This document shows positions 53,034 through 62,019 of a stretch of DNA of 64,000 bases, in pieces. Made by a program: the position numbers and the translations under genes. Within the stretch, counting starts at the first letter, position 1, and each line of letters opens with the position of its first letter. The notes beneath the pieces are model-generated. The model was not told the origin of the DNA. It did not search any database and was given only the letters and a program-made list of their open reading frames with translations. This DNA is from Clostridia bacterium (GTDB lineage: Bacteria > Bacillota > Clostridia > Oscillospirales > Acutalibacteraceae): positions 1 to 64,000 of the forward strand of contig JAILMJ010000102.1 of assembly GCA_024692685.1 (NCBI GenBank), in the 5' to 3' direction.

Positions 53034-55121
53034 ATGAATAAAGTACCGGATTACTTCGGCAGCCTTGTTTTTAACGACAAGGTAATGAAAGAAAGACTGC
53101 CGGAGGAAGTGTATACTCAAGTTCAAAAAGCCATCAATGAAAGCAAAAGGCTTGATTTGAATGCCGCTAATGTAATAGCAAGCGCTATGAAGGATTGGGC
53201 AGTTGAAAACGGGGCAACCCACTTCACACACTGGTTCCAGCCTATGACCGGAGTCACCGCCGAAAAACACGAAAGTTTTATTTATCCCAAAGGCAACGAC
53301 GGAATTATAATGGAATTTTCCGGCAAAGAGCTTGTCAAAGGCGAATCGGATGCCTCCTCATTCCCCTCCGGAGGATTGAGAGCGACTTTTGAAGCAAGAG
53401 GCTACACCGCCTGGGATCCGACCTCCTATGCATTTATAAAAGACAGTGTACTCTGTATTCCGACTGCTTTCTGTTCATACTCCGGCCAGGCTCTCGATCA
53501 AAAGACTCCGCTTCTGAGGTCTATGGAAGCCTTGAATAAACAGGCGCTCCGAATTCTCAATCTGTTCGGAGTTGAGTGCGTAAATATTAAGACCACAGTC
53601 GGCGCGGAGCAGGAATATTTCCTTATTGACAAGAACGACTATAAAAAGCGCAAGGACCTGATTTATACCGGAAGAACTCTTTTCGGAGCTAAGCCTCCTA
53701 AGGGTCAGGAGCTTGATGACCATTATTACGGCGCAATAAAACCCAGAGTTGCCGCGTTTATGAAAGAACTTGACGAGGAACTCTGGAAACTCGGTGTGCT
53801 TGCCAAAACGGAACACAACGAGGTTGCTCCTTCGCAACATGAGCTTGCTCCGTTTTTCACCACTTCAAACATAGCAAGCGACCATAATCAGCTCACAATG
53901 GAAATTATGCAGAAAATTGCAGAACGTCACGGTCTTGTCTGCCTGCTTCATGAAAAACCCTTTGAAGGTGTCAACGGAAGCGGAAAGCACAACAACTGGT
54001 CAATCACCACCGACAGCGGGGTCAACCTGCTTGAGCCCGGTGAAACTCCTTATGAAAACGCACAGTTTCTGCTTTTCTTCTGCGCTGTTATAAAAGCTGT
54101 AGACGATTATCAGGATCTGCTCAGAATCAGCGTTGCAACTGCGGGCAATGACCACCGACTCGGTGCAAACGAAGCTCCTCCTGCTGTTATCTCTGTTTTT
54201 GTCGGCGATGACATAATGAGCATACTGAATGCCATAGAAAACGAATCCGGCTACGACGCAAAAGAAAAGGTTCAGATGAAAGTCGGAGTACATGTTTTGC
54301 CGAGATTTGCAAAAGATTCTACAGACAGAAACCGTACTTCTCCATTCGCCTTCACCGGCAACAAATTCGAATTCAGAATGCTGGGATCCGCGAGCACTAT
54401 TTCGAGCGCTAATATCGTGCTTAACACAATAGTAGCCCAGTCTCTGAAATCCTACGCGGACAGACTTGAGAATGAGGATAATTTTGAGGAAGCGCTTCAC
54501 AATCTCATCAAAAAAACAATTACCGACCATAAGCGTATTATTTTCAACGGAAACGGTTACGATGACGAATGGATTGCCGAAGCAGAAAAACGCGGCCTGC
54601 TGAATCTCAAAACGACACCCGACTGTCTTCCTTATCTCAAGAACGAAAAAAACATCGAGTTATTTGAAAGCCATAAGGTTTTCAGCCGTCAGGAAGTTGA
54701 GGCAAGATGTGAGGTTTATACCGACAATTACTGCAAGACCATAAATATTGAGGCTCTCACGGCTATAAATATGCTGAAAAAGGACCTCCTGCCTTCTATT
54801 TCGTCATACAGCGCACACATTGCAAGAGGAATAAAAGACAAAGAAGCAGTATCAAACGGTATAAATGTTTCGTACGATGCCGAGATTATGAAAAAGCTCA
54901 ATGATATATGCAACTACGTCTATGACGAGATTAAAATACTTGAAAAACACCTTATCTCAATAGACAGGATTGACAATGCAACAGAAAAGTCGTTTAAATA
55001 CAGAGACATTGTTATTCCTTTGATGAATGAAATAAGAAGCCTTATTGATGAGGCCGAAACCCTGACATCTTCCGATTACTGGCCATATCCGACATACGGG
55101 AAAATTCTTTTCAACACATAA
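53034..55121 (+). CDS. glnN: Glutamine synthetase type III
   Basis: ATP-dependent synthesis of glutamine from glutamate and ammonia. The 695-residue length and the N-terminal domain with WFQPMTG, EFSGKELVKGESDASSFPSGG and WDPTS identify the large GSIII class found in Bacteroidetes and anaerobic Bacillota. The catalytic core has VGAEQEYFLID, TEHNEVAPSQHE, NGSGKHNNWS and GNDHRLGANEAPP. GGAG precedes the ATG. It is the last gene before a strong terminator. Confidence 0.95.
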   Translation: MNKVPDYFGSLVFNDKVMKERLPEEVYTQVQKAINESKRLDLNAANVIASAMKDWAVENGATHFTHWFQPMTGVTAEKHESFIYPKGNDGIIMEFSGKELVKGESDASSFPSGGLRATFEARGYTAWDPTSYAFIKDSVLCIPTAFCSYSGQALDQKTPLLRSMEALNKQALRILNLFGVECVNIKTTVGAEQEYFLIDKNDYKKRKDLIYTGRTLFGAKPPKGQELDDHYYGAIKPRVAAFMKELDEELWKLGVLAKTEHNEVAPSQHELAPFFTTSNIASDHNQLTMEIMQKIAERHGLVCLLHEKPFEGVNGSGKHNNWSITTDSGVNLLEPGETPYENAQFLLFFCAVIKAVDDYQDLLRISVATAGNDHRLGANEAPPAVISVFVGDDIMSILNAIENESGYDAKEKVQMKVGVHVLPRFAKDSTDRNRTSPFAFTGNKFEFRMLGSASTISSANIVLNTIVAQSLKSYADRLENEDNFEEALHNLIKKTITDHKRIIFNGNGYDDEWIAEAEKRGLLNLKTTPDCLPYLKNEKNIELFESHKVFSRQEVEARCEVYTDNYCKTINIEALTAINMLKKDLLPSISSYSAHIARGIKDKEAVSNGINVSYDAEIMKKLNDICNYVYDEIKILEKHLISIDRIDNATEKSFKYRDIVIPLMNEIRSLIDEAETLTSSDYWPYPTYGKILFNT

Positions 55122-55123
55122 AG

Positions 55124-55158
55124 AAAATGCACTCTGTCCAAACAGAGTGCATTTTTTA
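55124..55158. terminator. Bidirectional terminator after glutamine synthetase
   Basis: A perfect 14-base stem AAAATGCACTCTGT / ACAGAGTGCATTTT with a 4-base loop lies between the convergent glutamine synthetase and aminotransferase genes. T runs are found on both strands (TTTTTT after the stem on +, TTTTC on -). Confidence 0.95.
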
Positions 55159-55164
55159 TAATAA

Positions 55165-56415
55165 TCAGTTGTTTTCCAATGTTGCTATTTTAACACAAAC
55201 GCAAAGTATTTCGACGGCTTTGATAAGTTCATCGGTATCGGGGAAAGTCGGGGCAATTCTGATATTCTTATCCTCGGGATCTTTTTTGTAAGGATAAGTA
55301 GCTCCCGCACCTGTAAGCACTACGCCTGCCTCTTTGCAAAGCTTAACAACTCTTCCTGCGCATCCGGGTTTAACATCAAGACTGATAAAATATCCGCCTT
55401 TAGGACTGGTCCAGGAAGCAAAGTCGCTGATATTTTCGGAAAACATTCTGAGTACAATATCAAACTTCGGTGCGATTATTGCAGCATGTTTTTTCATATG
55501 GGCTTTTATACCGTCAAGATTCACAAAATAAGAAGCGTGCCTTAACTGATTAACCTTGTCATAACCGATAGTCTGGCATGCCATACGTTTCTTTATCTGA
55601 GCAATATTATTAGCAGAAGCGGCAAGTGCGCTTACGCCGGCGCCTGGTAATGTAATCTTTGATGTTGAGGAAACCTCAATAAACATATCTTCCGAATTAT
55701 ATTTTTTTGCCGCATCAAAAACATTGAGCAATTCATCGTGATCATCGCAGAGATGATGAACGCAGTATGCATTATCCCAGATAACTCTGAAATCAGAAGC
55801 TGCGGGTTTCATTGCGGCAAATCTCTCAACAACTTCATCGGAATAGGTTACACCGCCGGGATTTGAATACATAGGTACACAAATAAGACCTTTAACCCGG
55901 GGATCCTTTATGTATTCATAAACCAGATTCATATCAGGTCCGTCGGGATTCATAGGTATATTTATCATTTCAATCCCGAAGCTTTCAAGAATGGAAAAAT
56001 GCCTGTCATAGCCGGGAACAGGACAAAGGAACTTTACTTTGTCACATTTACACCACGGTTTATCGCCTGCGCCGGAAATCATACACTGGGCAATATAATC
56101 ATACATTATATTAAGACTTGAATTGCCGAAAATAATTATGTTTTCTGCAGGAACAGACATTATTTCCGAGAAAAGCCTTTTGCACTCAGGAATACCGTCA
56201 AGAACACCGTAATTTCTGACCTCGGTACCGTCTTCCGCTTTATAATTCTTAAGAAGACCTGCTTCGAGTATGCCCGTGGAAAGATCAAGCTGAGCTGTGC
56301 AGGGCTTACCTCTGGCCATATTCAATGATAAATGTTCGGAAACATACTCATCATATTTTGCCTTTAAAGATACAAGTTCTTCTTTACAATTTAAACTGTT
56401 AACAGAATCTGCCAT
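55165..56415 (-). CDS. Aspartate aminotransferase-like PLP enzyme
   Basis: Class I fold transaminase of 416 residues. The N terminus (LNMARGKPCTAQLDLSTG), YGVLDGIPECKRLFSEIM and the PLP lysine in SSTSKITLPGAG match the subgroup described as bacterial aspartate aminotransferase class Ic. PVPGYDRHF and VPMYSNPGGVTY give the substrate and cofactor pocket. The ATG at 56415 has AAGGCGG upstream; an ATG six codons earlier has no site. It is a single-gene unit between two hairpins, and may connect glutamate made via GSIII to aspartate. Confidence 0.87.
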   Translation of the reverse strand: MADSVNSLNCKEELVSLKAKYDEYVSEHLSLNMARGKPCTAQLDLSTGILEAGLLKNYKAEDGTEVRNYGVLDGIPECKRLFSEIMSVPAENIIIFGNSSLNIMYDYIAQCMISGAGDKPWCKCDKVKFLCPVPGYDRHFSILESFGIEMINIPMNPDGPDMNLVYEYIKDPRVKGLICVPMYSNPGGVTYSDEVVERFAAMKPAASDFRVIWDNAYCVHHLCDDHDELLNVFDAAKKYNSEDMFIEVSSTSKITLPGAGVSALAASANNIAQIKKRMACQTIGYDKVNQLRHASYFVNLDGIKAHMKKHAAIIAPKFDIVLRMFSENISDFASWTSPKGGYFISLDVKPGCAGRVVKLCKEAGVVLTGAGATYPYKKDPEDKNIRIAPTFPDTDELIKAVEILCVCVKIATLENN

Positions 56416-56570
56416 TCTAATGCCGCCTTCCATGGAAGCAAAGTTGAAATTTTAACACCCGGCTTCCGAATAATTGCAAATTTCATGCTGTATTTTACAA
56501 TATTCGGGCTGAAAATGCAAGTATCAAAACATTAAAATTCAAATCCTAAAATTTCATTTATTTATACAAA

Positions 56571-56605
56571 ATCCCGATGACCGATAAATAAACGGCCATC
56601 GGGAT
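56571..56605 (-). terminator. Terminator of the Na/Pi-prmA operon
   Basis: On the - strand ATCCCGATGGCCG pairs with CGGTCATCGGGAT (12 of 13 pairs, one mismatch) around a 9-base loop, followed by TTTTGTATAAAT. It lies 25 bases after the stop of the Fe-S protein gene. Confidence 0.85.
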
Positions 56606-56629
56606 AATCATCCTGTATTTTTTTAAATC

Positions 56630-57289
56630 TCAAAGCTTATTCTTAGGGCAGACTTTCATACAAATACCGCATACTGCTCCCCTGCCTATTTTCTGAAATT
56701 CCTTCTTCATATACTGACTGCATTTTTCGGCGTCAAAGATTTCGTTTCTGTCAATTCCATAGTAAAAATCAGTATACCTGATTGCACCTGCCGGGCACGC
56801 GTCAACGCATATTCTGCAAGTGCCGCAGGAAAAATCCCTGTCCGGTTCGCCGCAGTCAAGTACGCAATCGGTAAAAACAGTGCCGAGCCTTACAAGTGAC
56901 CCGAAATCTTTATGAATAAATAGAGAATTTCTGCCGATATAACCGAGGCCGGCAAGGCAGGCACCCTTTTTATGTGAATACCTTCCCCTGTAATTCCAGC
57001 CGTCCTCATTCATACTCTGAGACGCGGCAACGGTAATATATTTGAATCCGTTCTTCTGAAGAAACAATCCTGTTTGCAAAAGGAGTCTGTCAATATATGC
57101 GTTTACCTGCCTGTAATGATTGAAATATGTAAGCGTTGGAGCCTCGTCTATTTCGGAGACAATGCTTTCGGAAAGGCGTAAAACTATACCTATTCCGTAT
57201 TTTAAAGGAGCGTCGTCATCTTTAAAATATCCTATGTCTGAGGCTCCGTTTTTAATAAGGTATTCACGCAGGTCATCTGAAATACTCAT
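56630..57289 (-). CDS. Short QueG-like double [4Fe-4S] protein
   Basis: The 219-residue product has an N-terminal part like epoxyqueuosine reductase QueG and related cobalamin-type enzymes (GYFKDDDAPLKYGIGIVLRL, VAASQSMNEDGWNYRGRYSHK, GLGYIGRNSLFIH). Two ferredoxin-type cysteine sets follow: CGTCRICVDACP and CGICMKVCP with an upstream Cys in EKCSQY. It ends right after the second set, so the C-terminal HEAT-like part of QueG is absent. That makes a true tRNA queuosine role doubtful. It starts 3 bases after prmA. Confidence 0.8.
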   Translation of the reverse strand: MSISDDLREYLIKNGASDIGYFKDDDAPLKYGIGIVLRLSESIVSEIDEAPTLTYFNHYRQVNAYIDRLLLQTGLFLQKNGFKYITVAASQSMNEDGWNYRGRYSHKKGACLAGLGYIGRNSLFIHKDFGSLVRLGTVFTDCVLDCGEPDRDFSCGTCRICVDACPAGAIRYTDFYYGIDRNEIFDAEKCSQYMKKEFQKIGRGAVCGICMKVCPKNKL

Positions 57290-57292
57290 ATA

Positions 57293-58219
57293 CTACACCC
57301 GTTTAACTTCAAAGCAAAGCCAACCGTTGCTTTCGTGTCTTTCGATTACTTTCATTCCGTTATTGACAACCGCTTCAACAACGTCGTTTTCCCTGGGAAG
57401 AATAATGCCGGAGATAATAAAAACTCCGTCGTCATTCAGATAATCCAGAACATCACCGCATAATTTAATAACTATATCGGCAACAATATTAGCTGCAATA
57501 ATATCATATTTACCGGTGACATTGTCTGTAAGAGAACCTTTGACAACTTTATACTCGGGCTCATCAAAGCCGTTGATTCTGCCGTTTTCAGCCGCGGTTT
57601 TAACTGCAAGAGCATCTACATCCACACCGAAAGCACTGTCCGCGCCGAGCAGAAGAGCACTGACAGACAAAATACCGCTTCCGCAGCCTACATCCAGCAT
57701 CTTTTTACCCGGATACGCATATTTTTCAATGGCTTCAAGACAAAGGCGGGTTGTATCATGAGTACCTGACCCAAATGCAAGACCCGGTTCAAGATGAATA
57801 ACCGCCCTGCCGTCAGCTTCGTACTTTTCCTCCCAGACAGGATGAATAAGAAGCCTCTTGCCAACGGGCATAGGTTTGAAGTATTTTTTCCAGTTATTCT
57901 CCCAATCGGCATTTTTGCATATTTTTTTGACAATTTCAAATTCAATAGACTCAGCCGAATATCTCTCTTTCAGAAACGATATTGCCTCGTCCGGATTTTC
58001 CTCCGGGGAAATATAAATATGTACAAAACCCTTTGTGCGGTCCTTTGCCAGAAGGTCCTCATCAATCAGATCTATACCTGAAATTTCCATCGCCTCTTCT
58101 TCGAGGTTCCTGTAATCCTCAATATAAATCCCGTATGGAATAACCATCTGGGCTATATCTCCGGCTTTGTCTATGTCATCCGCGTTAACGGCTATGCTAA
58201 TTTCAGTCCAGTCAGCCAT
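57293..58219 (-). CDS. prmA: Ribosomal protein L11 methyltransferase
   Basis: SAM-dependent methylation of ribosomal protein L11. The 308-residue protein has the N-terminal substrate-recognition domain (MADWTEISIAVN, GIYIEDYRNLEEEA) with extra length, then PGLAFGSGTHDTTRLCLEAIE, the SAM motif LDVGCGSGILSVSA, and NIVADIV with the catalytic loop. AAAGGTGA precedes the ATG. DUF2804 lies 3 bases upstream. Confidence 0.94.
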   Translation of the reverse strand: MADWTEISIAVNADDIDKAGDIAQMVIPYGIYIEDYRNLEEEAMEISGIDLIDEDLLAKDRTKGFVHIYISPEENPDEAISFLKERYSAESIEFEIVKKICKNADWENNWKKYFKPMPVGKRLLIHPVWEEKYEADGRAVIHLEPGLAFGSGTHDTTRLCLEAIEKYAYPGKKMLDVGCGSGILSVSALLLGADSAFGVDVDALAVKTAAENGRINGFDEPEYKVVKGSLTDNVTGKYDIIAANIVADIVIKLCGDVLDYLNDDGVFIISGIILPRENDVVEAVVNNGMKVIERHESNGWLCFEVKRV

Positions 58220-58222
58220 AAT

Positions 58223-59089
58223 TCACCTTTTGAATAATTTCTTTCTGATATGCTCTGTGAGGCAAAACGCATTTTCAAACGATACTCTCTTACCGCCTTC
58301 AATCTCAAATGAACCGTTAAGCGAACCGATAATCGTGTGCCTGTCGGAAGCAAAAATACCTAAATCATTTTTGAACGAAAAATCGGTTTGAGGATAAAAA
58401 TCGCCCTTAAAGGCACCGGACCGAGAATAATAATTTCTGGTGCCTCTCAATATTTCTTCCGGAATCTTAAAGAAGAATTCATCGGTATTGTAAAGCTTGC
58501 CGTCATAAATATATGAATTGTCACTCATTTTTTCTTTGCCGTCCACAAAGTAGAAGGTGAAAGGCTTAGAGTCTGCATAACCAAAACCGAAACAGCCTCT
58601 GTGGCCTTCTCCGCTCGCAGTGCCGTTTCTTCCGGAAGTACGGATGGCAAAATCGGTATCAGGTGAAAGATCGTAATCCTTGCCGTAGATGGAAACCTTG
58701 CCGCTGCAATCAAAGGTTTCAACAAGGCAGTTATCAAGCAAACCGAAAGAGTTGATTTTGTTTTTAAGGAGAATATAGCATGACAATTCCTTGCGCTTAT
58801 AAAACTTTTTATAATTGCAAAGCAGTCTGGTTTCTCCGTGTTTGGTCCTGAATTCAAAATCTATCGGGTCATTTTTATAGACAGTACTTCCGTCGGTACC
58901 GTAACTGTTAAATTTAGGTTTTCCTCCGGGATACGTTTTTGTGATATGCTCCGAGTGATCCCAGGGAATCGAAAAATCTATAAAGGTAGCGGAATGTATA
59001 CCTAAGTGCCCGGCTCTGGAAACATTTAAAATGACACCGAGATTATTAGTCGGAGATATGACCGTATAGCAATCCCAATCTCTTTCCAT
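58223..59089 (-). CDS. DUF2804 family protein, short N terminus
   Basis: The 288-residue product resembles DUF2804, seen by the Arg-Asp-Trp-Asp start (RDWDCYTVISPTNNLGV), FIDFSIPW, PIDFEFRTKHGETRL and SGRNGTASGEGHRGCFGFGY. Family members as I recall them carry 40-50 more N-terminal residues before this point. Here an in-frame TGA lies four codons upstream of the ATG, so the N terminus is either truly short or has been lost. Function of the family is unknown. GGTGA lies 9 bases before the ATG. It is in the middle of the operon, 40 bases after yhaM. Confidence 0.7.
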   Translation of the reverse strand: MERDWDCYTVISPTNNLGVILNVSRAGHLGIHSATFIDFSIPWDHSEHITKTYPGGKPKFNSYGTDGSTVYKNDPIDFEFRTKHGETRLLCNYKKFYKRKELSCYILLKNKINSFGLLDNCLVETFDCSGKVSIYGKDYDLSPDTDFAIRTSGRNGTASGEGHRGCFGFGYADSKPFTFYFVDGKEKMSDNSYIYDGKLYNTDEFFFKIPEEILRGTRNYYSRSGAFKGDFYPQTDFSFKNDLGIFASDRHTIIGSLNGSFEIEGGKRVSFENAFCLTEHIRKKLFKR

Positions 59090-59129
59090 CTGTTCTATTC
59101 ACCAGCCCTTCCGTGGATATATTTTCTTA

Positions 59130-60098
59130 TCATAAAAGTGTAATATTGCCCTCATTTGACCTTCCGTGATTATAAAGGATACGGTTGTCAAGAGCCCATT
59201 GTTTTCCGCTGAATTTTCCTGCTTCAACATTTTCAAGTGCATTTGAAATTTCATAAAGCTTTGCATCCATATCATCAAGAGCTGCTAAAACAAACGCCTC
59301 AATGAACATCGGATATTTGGCGGCTCCAAACTCGGGAATACCGTGATGAGAAATTAGCATATGCTCAAGAAGCATAAGGGTTTCATCCGAAATACCGAGT
59401 TCTTTACCCATTTCGTCGATTTCAATAGCTCCCATTACAAGATGACCGATCAGGTTTCCCTTAACCGTGTAATCTCCGCCAATGCCTGATTCATTTGAAT
59501 CAAGCTCCTCTATTTTGAGAATATCGTGTAAAATAATCCCGGCACAGAGCAAATCATAATTGACATAAGAATAAATCTGACATAGAGAATATGCCATTCT
59601 GAGAATAGTCAGCGTATGCATAAGCAATCCGCTTCTTACAGCATGATGCAGATTTTTGGCGGCAGGCCAATAAATCAGCTTGTCTTTATATTTGCCGATT
59701 ACTGCGGTAACGAGACGCTTTAATTCTTCATCCTCAAAGGAGGATACTATTTTGCCGATTTCAAGAAGCATAACTTCGCCAGAAAGAACAGCCGAAGGAA
59801 CATAGTCATCAATGTTGACGTCATCATCCGGAGTAACCTTCCTAATTTTATCAACTCTGAATTGCTGACTGTCATTAAAGGTTACATAAGAGCCCCTTAC
59901 CTTTACAAAATCAAACTGAGAAAAGGAAAACTGAGCCGACTCATGATAATCCCATAGCTTGGCAACGATTTCCCCGTCTGTGTCGGCAAGCGTCATATCA
60001 AGATACTGGGAACCCTTTGATGTGGTTCTCTGTTCAATATTTCTGATAATGCAGTAGCCCTCAAAAAACTGTGTCGAAGGAATTGATTTAAAATTCAT
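59130..60098 (-). CDS. yhaM: YhaM family 3'-5' exoribonuclease
   Basis: The 322-residue protein has an N-terminal OB-fold (MTLADTDGEIVAKLWDY, residues 30-95) and an HD phosphohydrolase domain with HHAVRSGLLMHTLTI, ILHDILKIEEL and HMLISHHG. This is the YhaM/Cbf1 layout, acting on short RNA and single-stranded DNA with Mn2+. GGGGAG precedes the ATG. It follows the Na/Pi cotransporter by 17 bases. Confidence 0.9.
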   Translation of the reverse strand: MNFKSIPSTQFFEGYCIIRNIEQRTTSKGSQYLDMTLADTDGEIVAKLWDYHESAQFSFSQFDFVKVRGSYVTFNDSQQFRVDKIRKVTPDDDVNIDDYVPSAVLSGEVMLLEIGKIVSSFEDEELKRLVTAVIGKYKDKLIYWPAAKNLHHAVRSGLLMHTLTILRMAYSLCQIYSYVNYDLLCAGIILHDILKIEELDSNESGIGGDYTVKGNLIGHLVMGAIEIDEMGKELGISDETLMLLEHMLISHHGIPEFGAAKYPMFIEAFVLAALDDMDAKLYEISNALENVEAGKFSGKQWALDNRILYNHGRSNEGNITLL

Positions 60099-60115
60099 AG
60101 TAACTCCCCGTCCGA

Positions 60116-61855
60116 TTAAATAGCATACTTTTCTTTGTATTCACTGTATATTTTTTCAAATTCGGTGCTGTGATTATATGCATTAAGCGATTCATGAAGA
60201 TTCATTTTATATTCGTGCATATCAATAATTGTGCCTGCAATATTTGAACAGTGGTCTGAAGTGCGCTCGAAGTTCGTCAGCAAATCGCTCCATACAAAGC
60301 CGGCATCGATTGAACATTCTTTGCGTTGAAGACGCAAAACATGATTAATTCTCAGTTCGTCTTTGAGGTCGTCAATGACCTGCTCCAACGGTTCCACGGT
60401 AGACGCGGTTTCAAGGTCTTCGTTAATAAAAGCAACCTGTACTTTATCAATAATATCATTAACGGCAGAAGTGATGACTTTAAGCTCAGCATCACCTTTT
60501 TCGCTGAAGTCGATGTTTTTTCTTCTTAATTCATCCGCGGATTCAAGAATGTTTACTGCATGGTCGGCTATTCTTTCAAAGTCTCCTATAAGCTTGAGAA
60601 GCGTACCCGCGCGCGCACTGTCCTCCTTACTTATCTGAAGGCCGCTGATTGTAACAAGATAAGTTCCGAGAGCGTCTTCATAATGATCTGTCTTATCTTC
60701 ATCTTCTCTGACAATTTCAGCTGCTTTTTCGTCATATTCAAAAATACAGGAGAGAGCGTTTTTGATAGCTTCAATGGCACAGAAGGCCATATCAACCGTC
60801 ATAATTCTGCATTGCTCAATAGCAAGCGGAGGAGTTTTGAAAAGCCTCTCATCAAACTCCATAAAGCTCTCTTCGTTCTCAGACTCGGGAATAAGTATCT
60901 TAACCAGTTTTTCCAGCATACCGGTCAGAGGAAGGGCGATAATCATAGTCAGCACATTAAATACCGTATGAATTGCGGCAATACCGTAAAGGGTAACCGG
61001 ATATGACAGAAACACTATATTGAAAAGCTTCTTGATGACAATGAAAACGGTGAGCCACACAAGAGTTCCGAAGGCATTGAATATAAGGTGCGCAAAAGCT
61101 GCTCTTTTACCGTTTTTTGTAGCGCCTACAGAAGAAATGAGAGCGGTAATACATGTGCCTATATTTTGACCCATAACTATCGGAATCGCGGCTGCGTTGG
61201 AAACCTGACCGGTGCTTGCGAGAGCCTGCAAAATGCCGATTGATGCGGCAGACGACTGAATGGCAGCCGTAATGAGAGTTCCGACGAGCATACCGAGAAC
61301 GGGATTATCAAAAACAGTAAGCAAATTACGGAATCCGGGAAGCTCGGTAAGACCGGAAGCTGCGGATGACATTGAGTGCATCCCGGCCATAAGGGTGGCA
61401 AAGCCGAGCAGAATCGTTCCGAGATCCTTTTTCTTCTCGTCCTTTACAAACATATATAAAATTATACCGACAAAAGCAAGAACGGGAGTAAAGGACGAAG
61501 GTTTCAGAAGGCTTAAAAAGAAGTTTTCGCTGCTGATACCGCTGAGCGAAAGAATCCAGGCAGTAGCGGTAGTACCTACATTCGAGCCGATAATAATATT
61601 GATAGCCTGGGAAAGTGTGATAATACCGGAGTTTACAAATCCTACAATCATAACGGTAGTTGCGGAAGAGCTCTGGGTTAATACCGTAACACCCATTCCG
61701 GTTACTACTCCGCCGAATTTATTGCCTGTTAACCTGTCAAGAAGAGATTTCAGGCCGTTGCCGGCTCTTTTTTCAAGCGACTGCCCCATAATACTCATTC
61801 CGAAAAGGAAAAGAGCAAGACCGCCAATCATATTAAGAATATCAAAAAAATCCAT
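60116..61855 (-). CDS. Na/Pi cotransporter family protein with PhoU-like domain
   Basis: The 579-residue protein has two inverted membrane repeats each with the NptA signature: LTQSSSATTVMIVGFV with GSNVGTTATAW, and IQSSAASIGILQAL with GQNIGTCITALI. The C-terminal 200 or so residues are a helical PhoU-like domain (IGDFERIADHAVNI, TNFERTSDHCSNIAG). The family imports phosphate with Na+ or may export it under PhoU control. GGAGA precedes the ATG. It is the first gene of a five-gene unit ending at 56630. Confidence 0.93.
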   Translation of the reverse strand: MDFFDILNMIGGLALFLFGMSIMGQSLEKRAGNGLKSLLDRLTGNKFGGVVTGMGVTVLTQSSSATTVMIVGFVNSGIITLSQAINIIIGSNVGTTATAWILSLSGISSENFFLSLLKPSSFTPVLAFVGIILYMFVKDEKKKDLGTILLGFATLMAGMHSMSSAASGLTELPGFRNLLTVFDNPVLGMLVGTLITAAIQSSAASIGILQALASTGQVSNAAAIPIVMGQNIGTCITALISSVGATKNGKRAAFAHLIFNAFGTLVWLTVFIVIKKLFNIVFLSYPVTLYGIAAIHTVFNVLTMIIALPLTGMLEKLVKILIPESENEESFMEFDERLFKTPPLAIEQCRIMTVDMAFCAIEAIKNALSCIFEYDEKAAEIVREDEDKTDHYEDALGTYLVTISGLQISKEDSARAGTLLKLIGDFERIADHAVNILESADELRRKNIDFSEKGDAELKVITSAVNDIIDKVQVAFINEDLETASTVEPLEQVIDDLKDELRINHVLRLQRKECSIDAGFVWSDLLTNFERTSDHCSNIAGTIIDMHEYKMNLHESLNAYNHSTEFEKIYSEYKEKYAI

Positions 61856-61960
61856 ATAATCTCCGCCGGTTCAATGATAATACCCTTTTTGGGCAATGAT
61901 TATAATGATGATACCACATTACTTATAAAAAGTAAAGAAAAGAAAATAAATATAAGTATA

Positions 61961-61989
61961 TTGAAAAACAAAATTCAGTGTGATAGAAT
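61961..61989 (+). promoter_or_regulatory. Promoter of the secreted metallophosphoesterase gene
   Basis: TTGAAA at 61961-61966, a 17-base spacer and TAGAAT at 61984-61989 preceded by TGA (extended -10). The predicted start near 61996 leaves about 24 bases to the ATG. Confidence 0.7.
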
Positions 61990-62019
61990 TATTTATAATA
62001 AATTTTGGAGGACAATAAT

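Noticed and set aside
61260..61859. 199-codon open frame antisense to the Na/Pi cotransporter
   Set aside because: It mirrors the codon pattern of a well-supported membrane protein gene and lacks a start signal.
61860..61960. Promoter for the Na/Pi-prmA operon on the - strand
   Set aside because: A TATAAT is present near 61910, but no acceptable -35 box lies at 16-18 bases.
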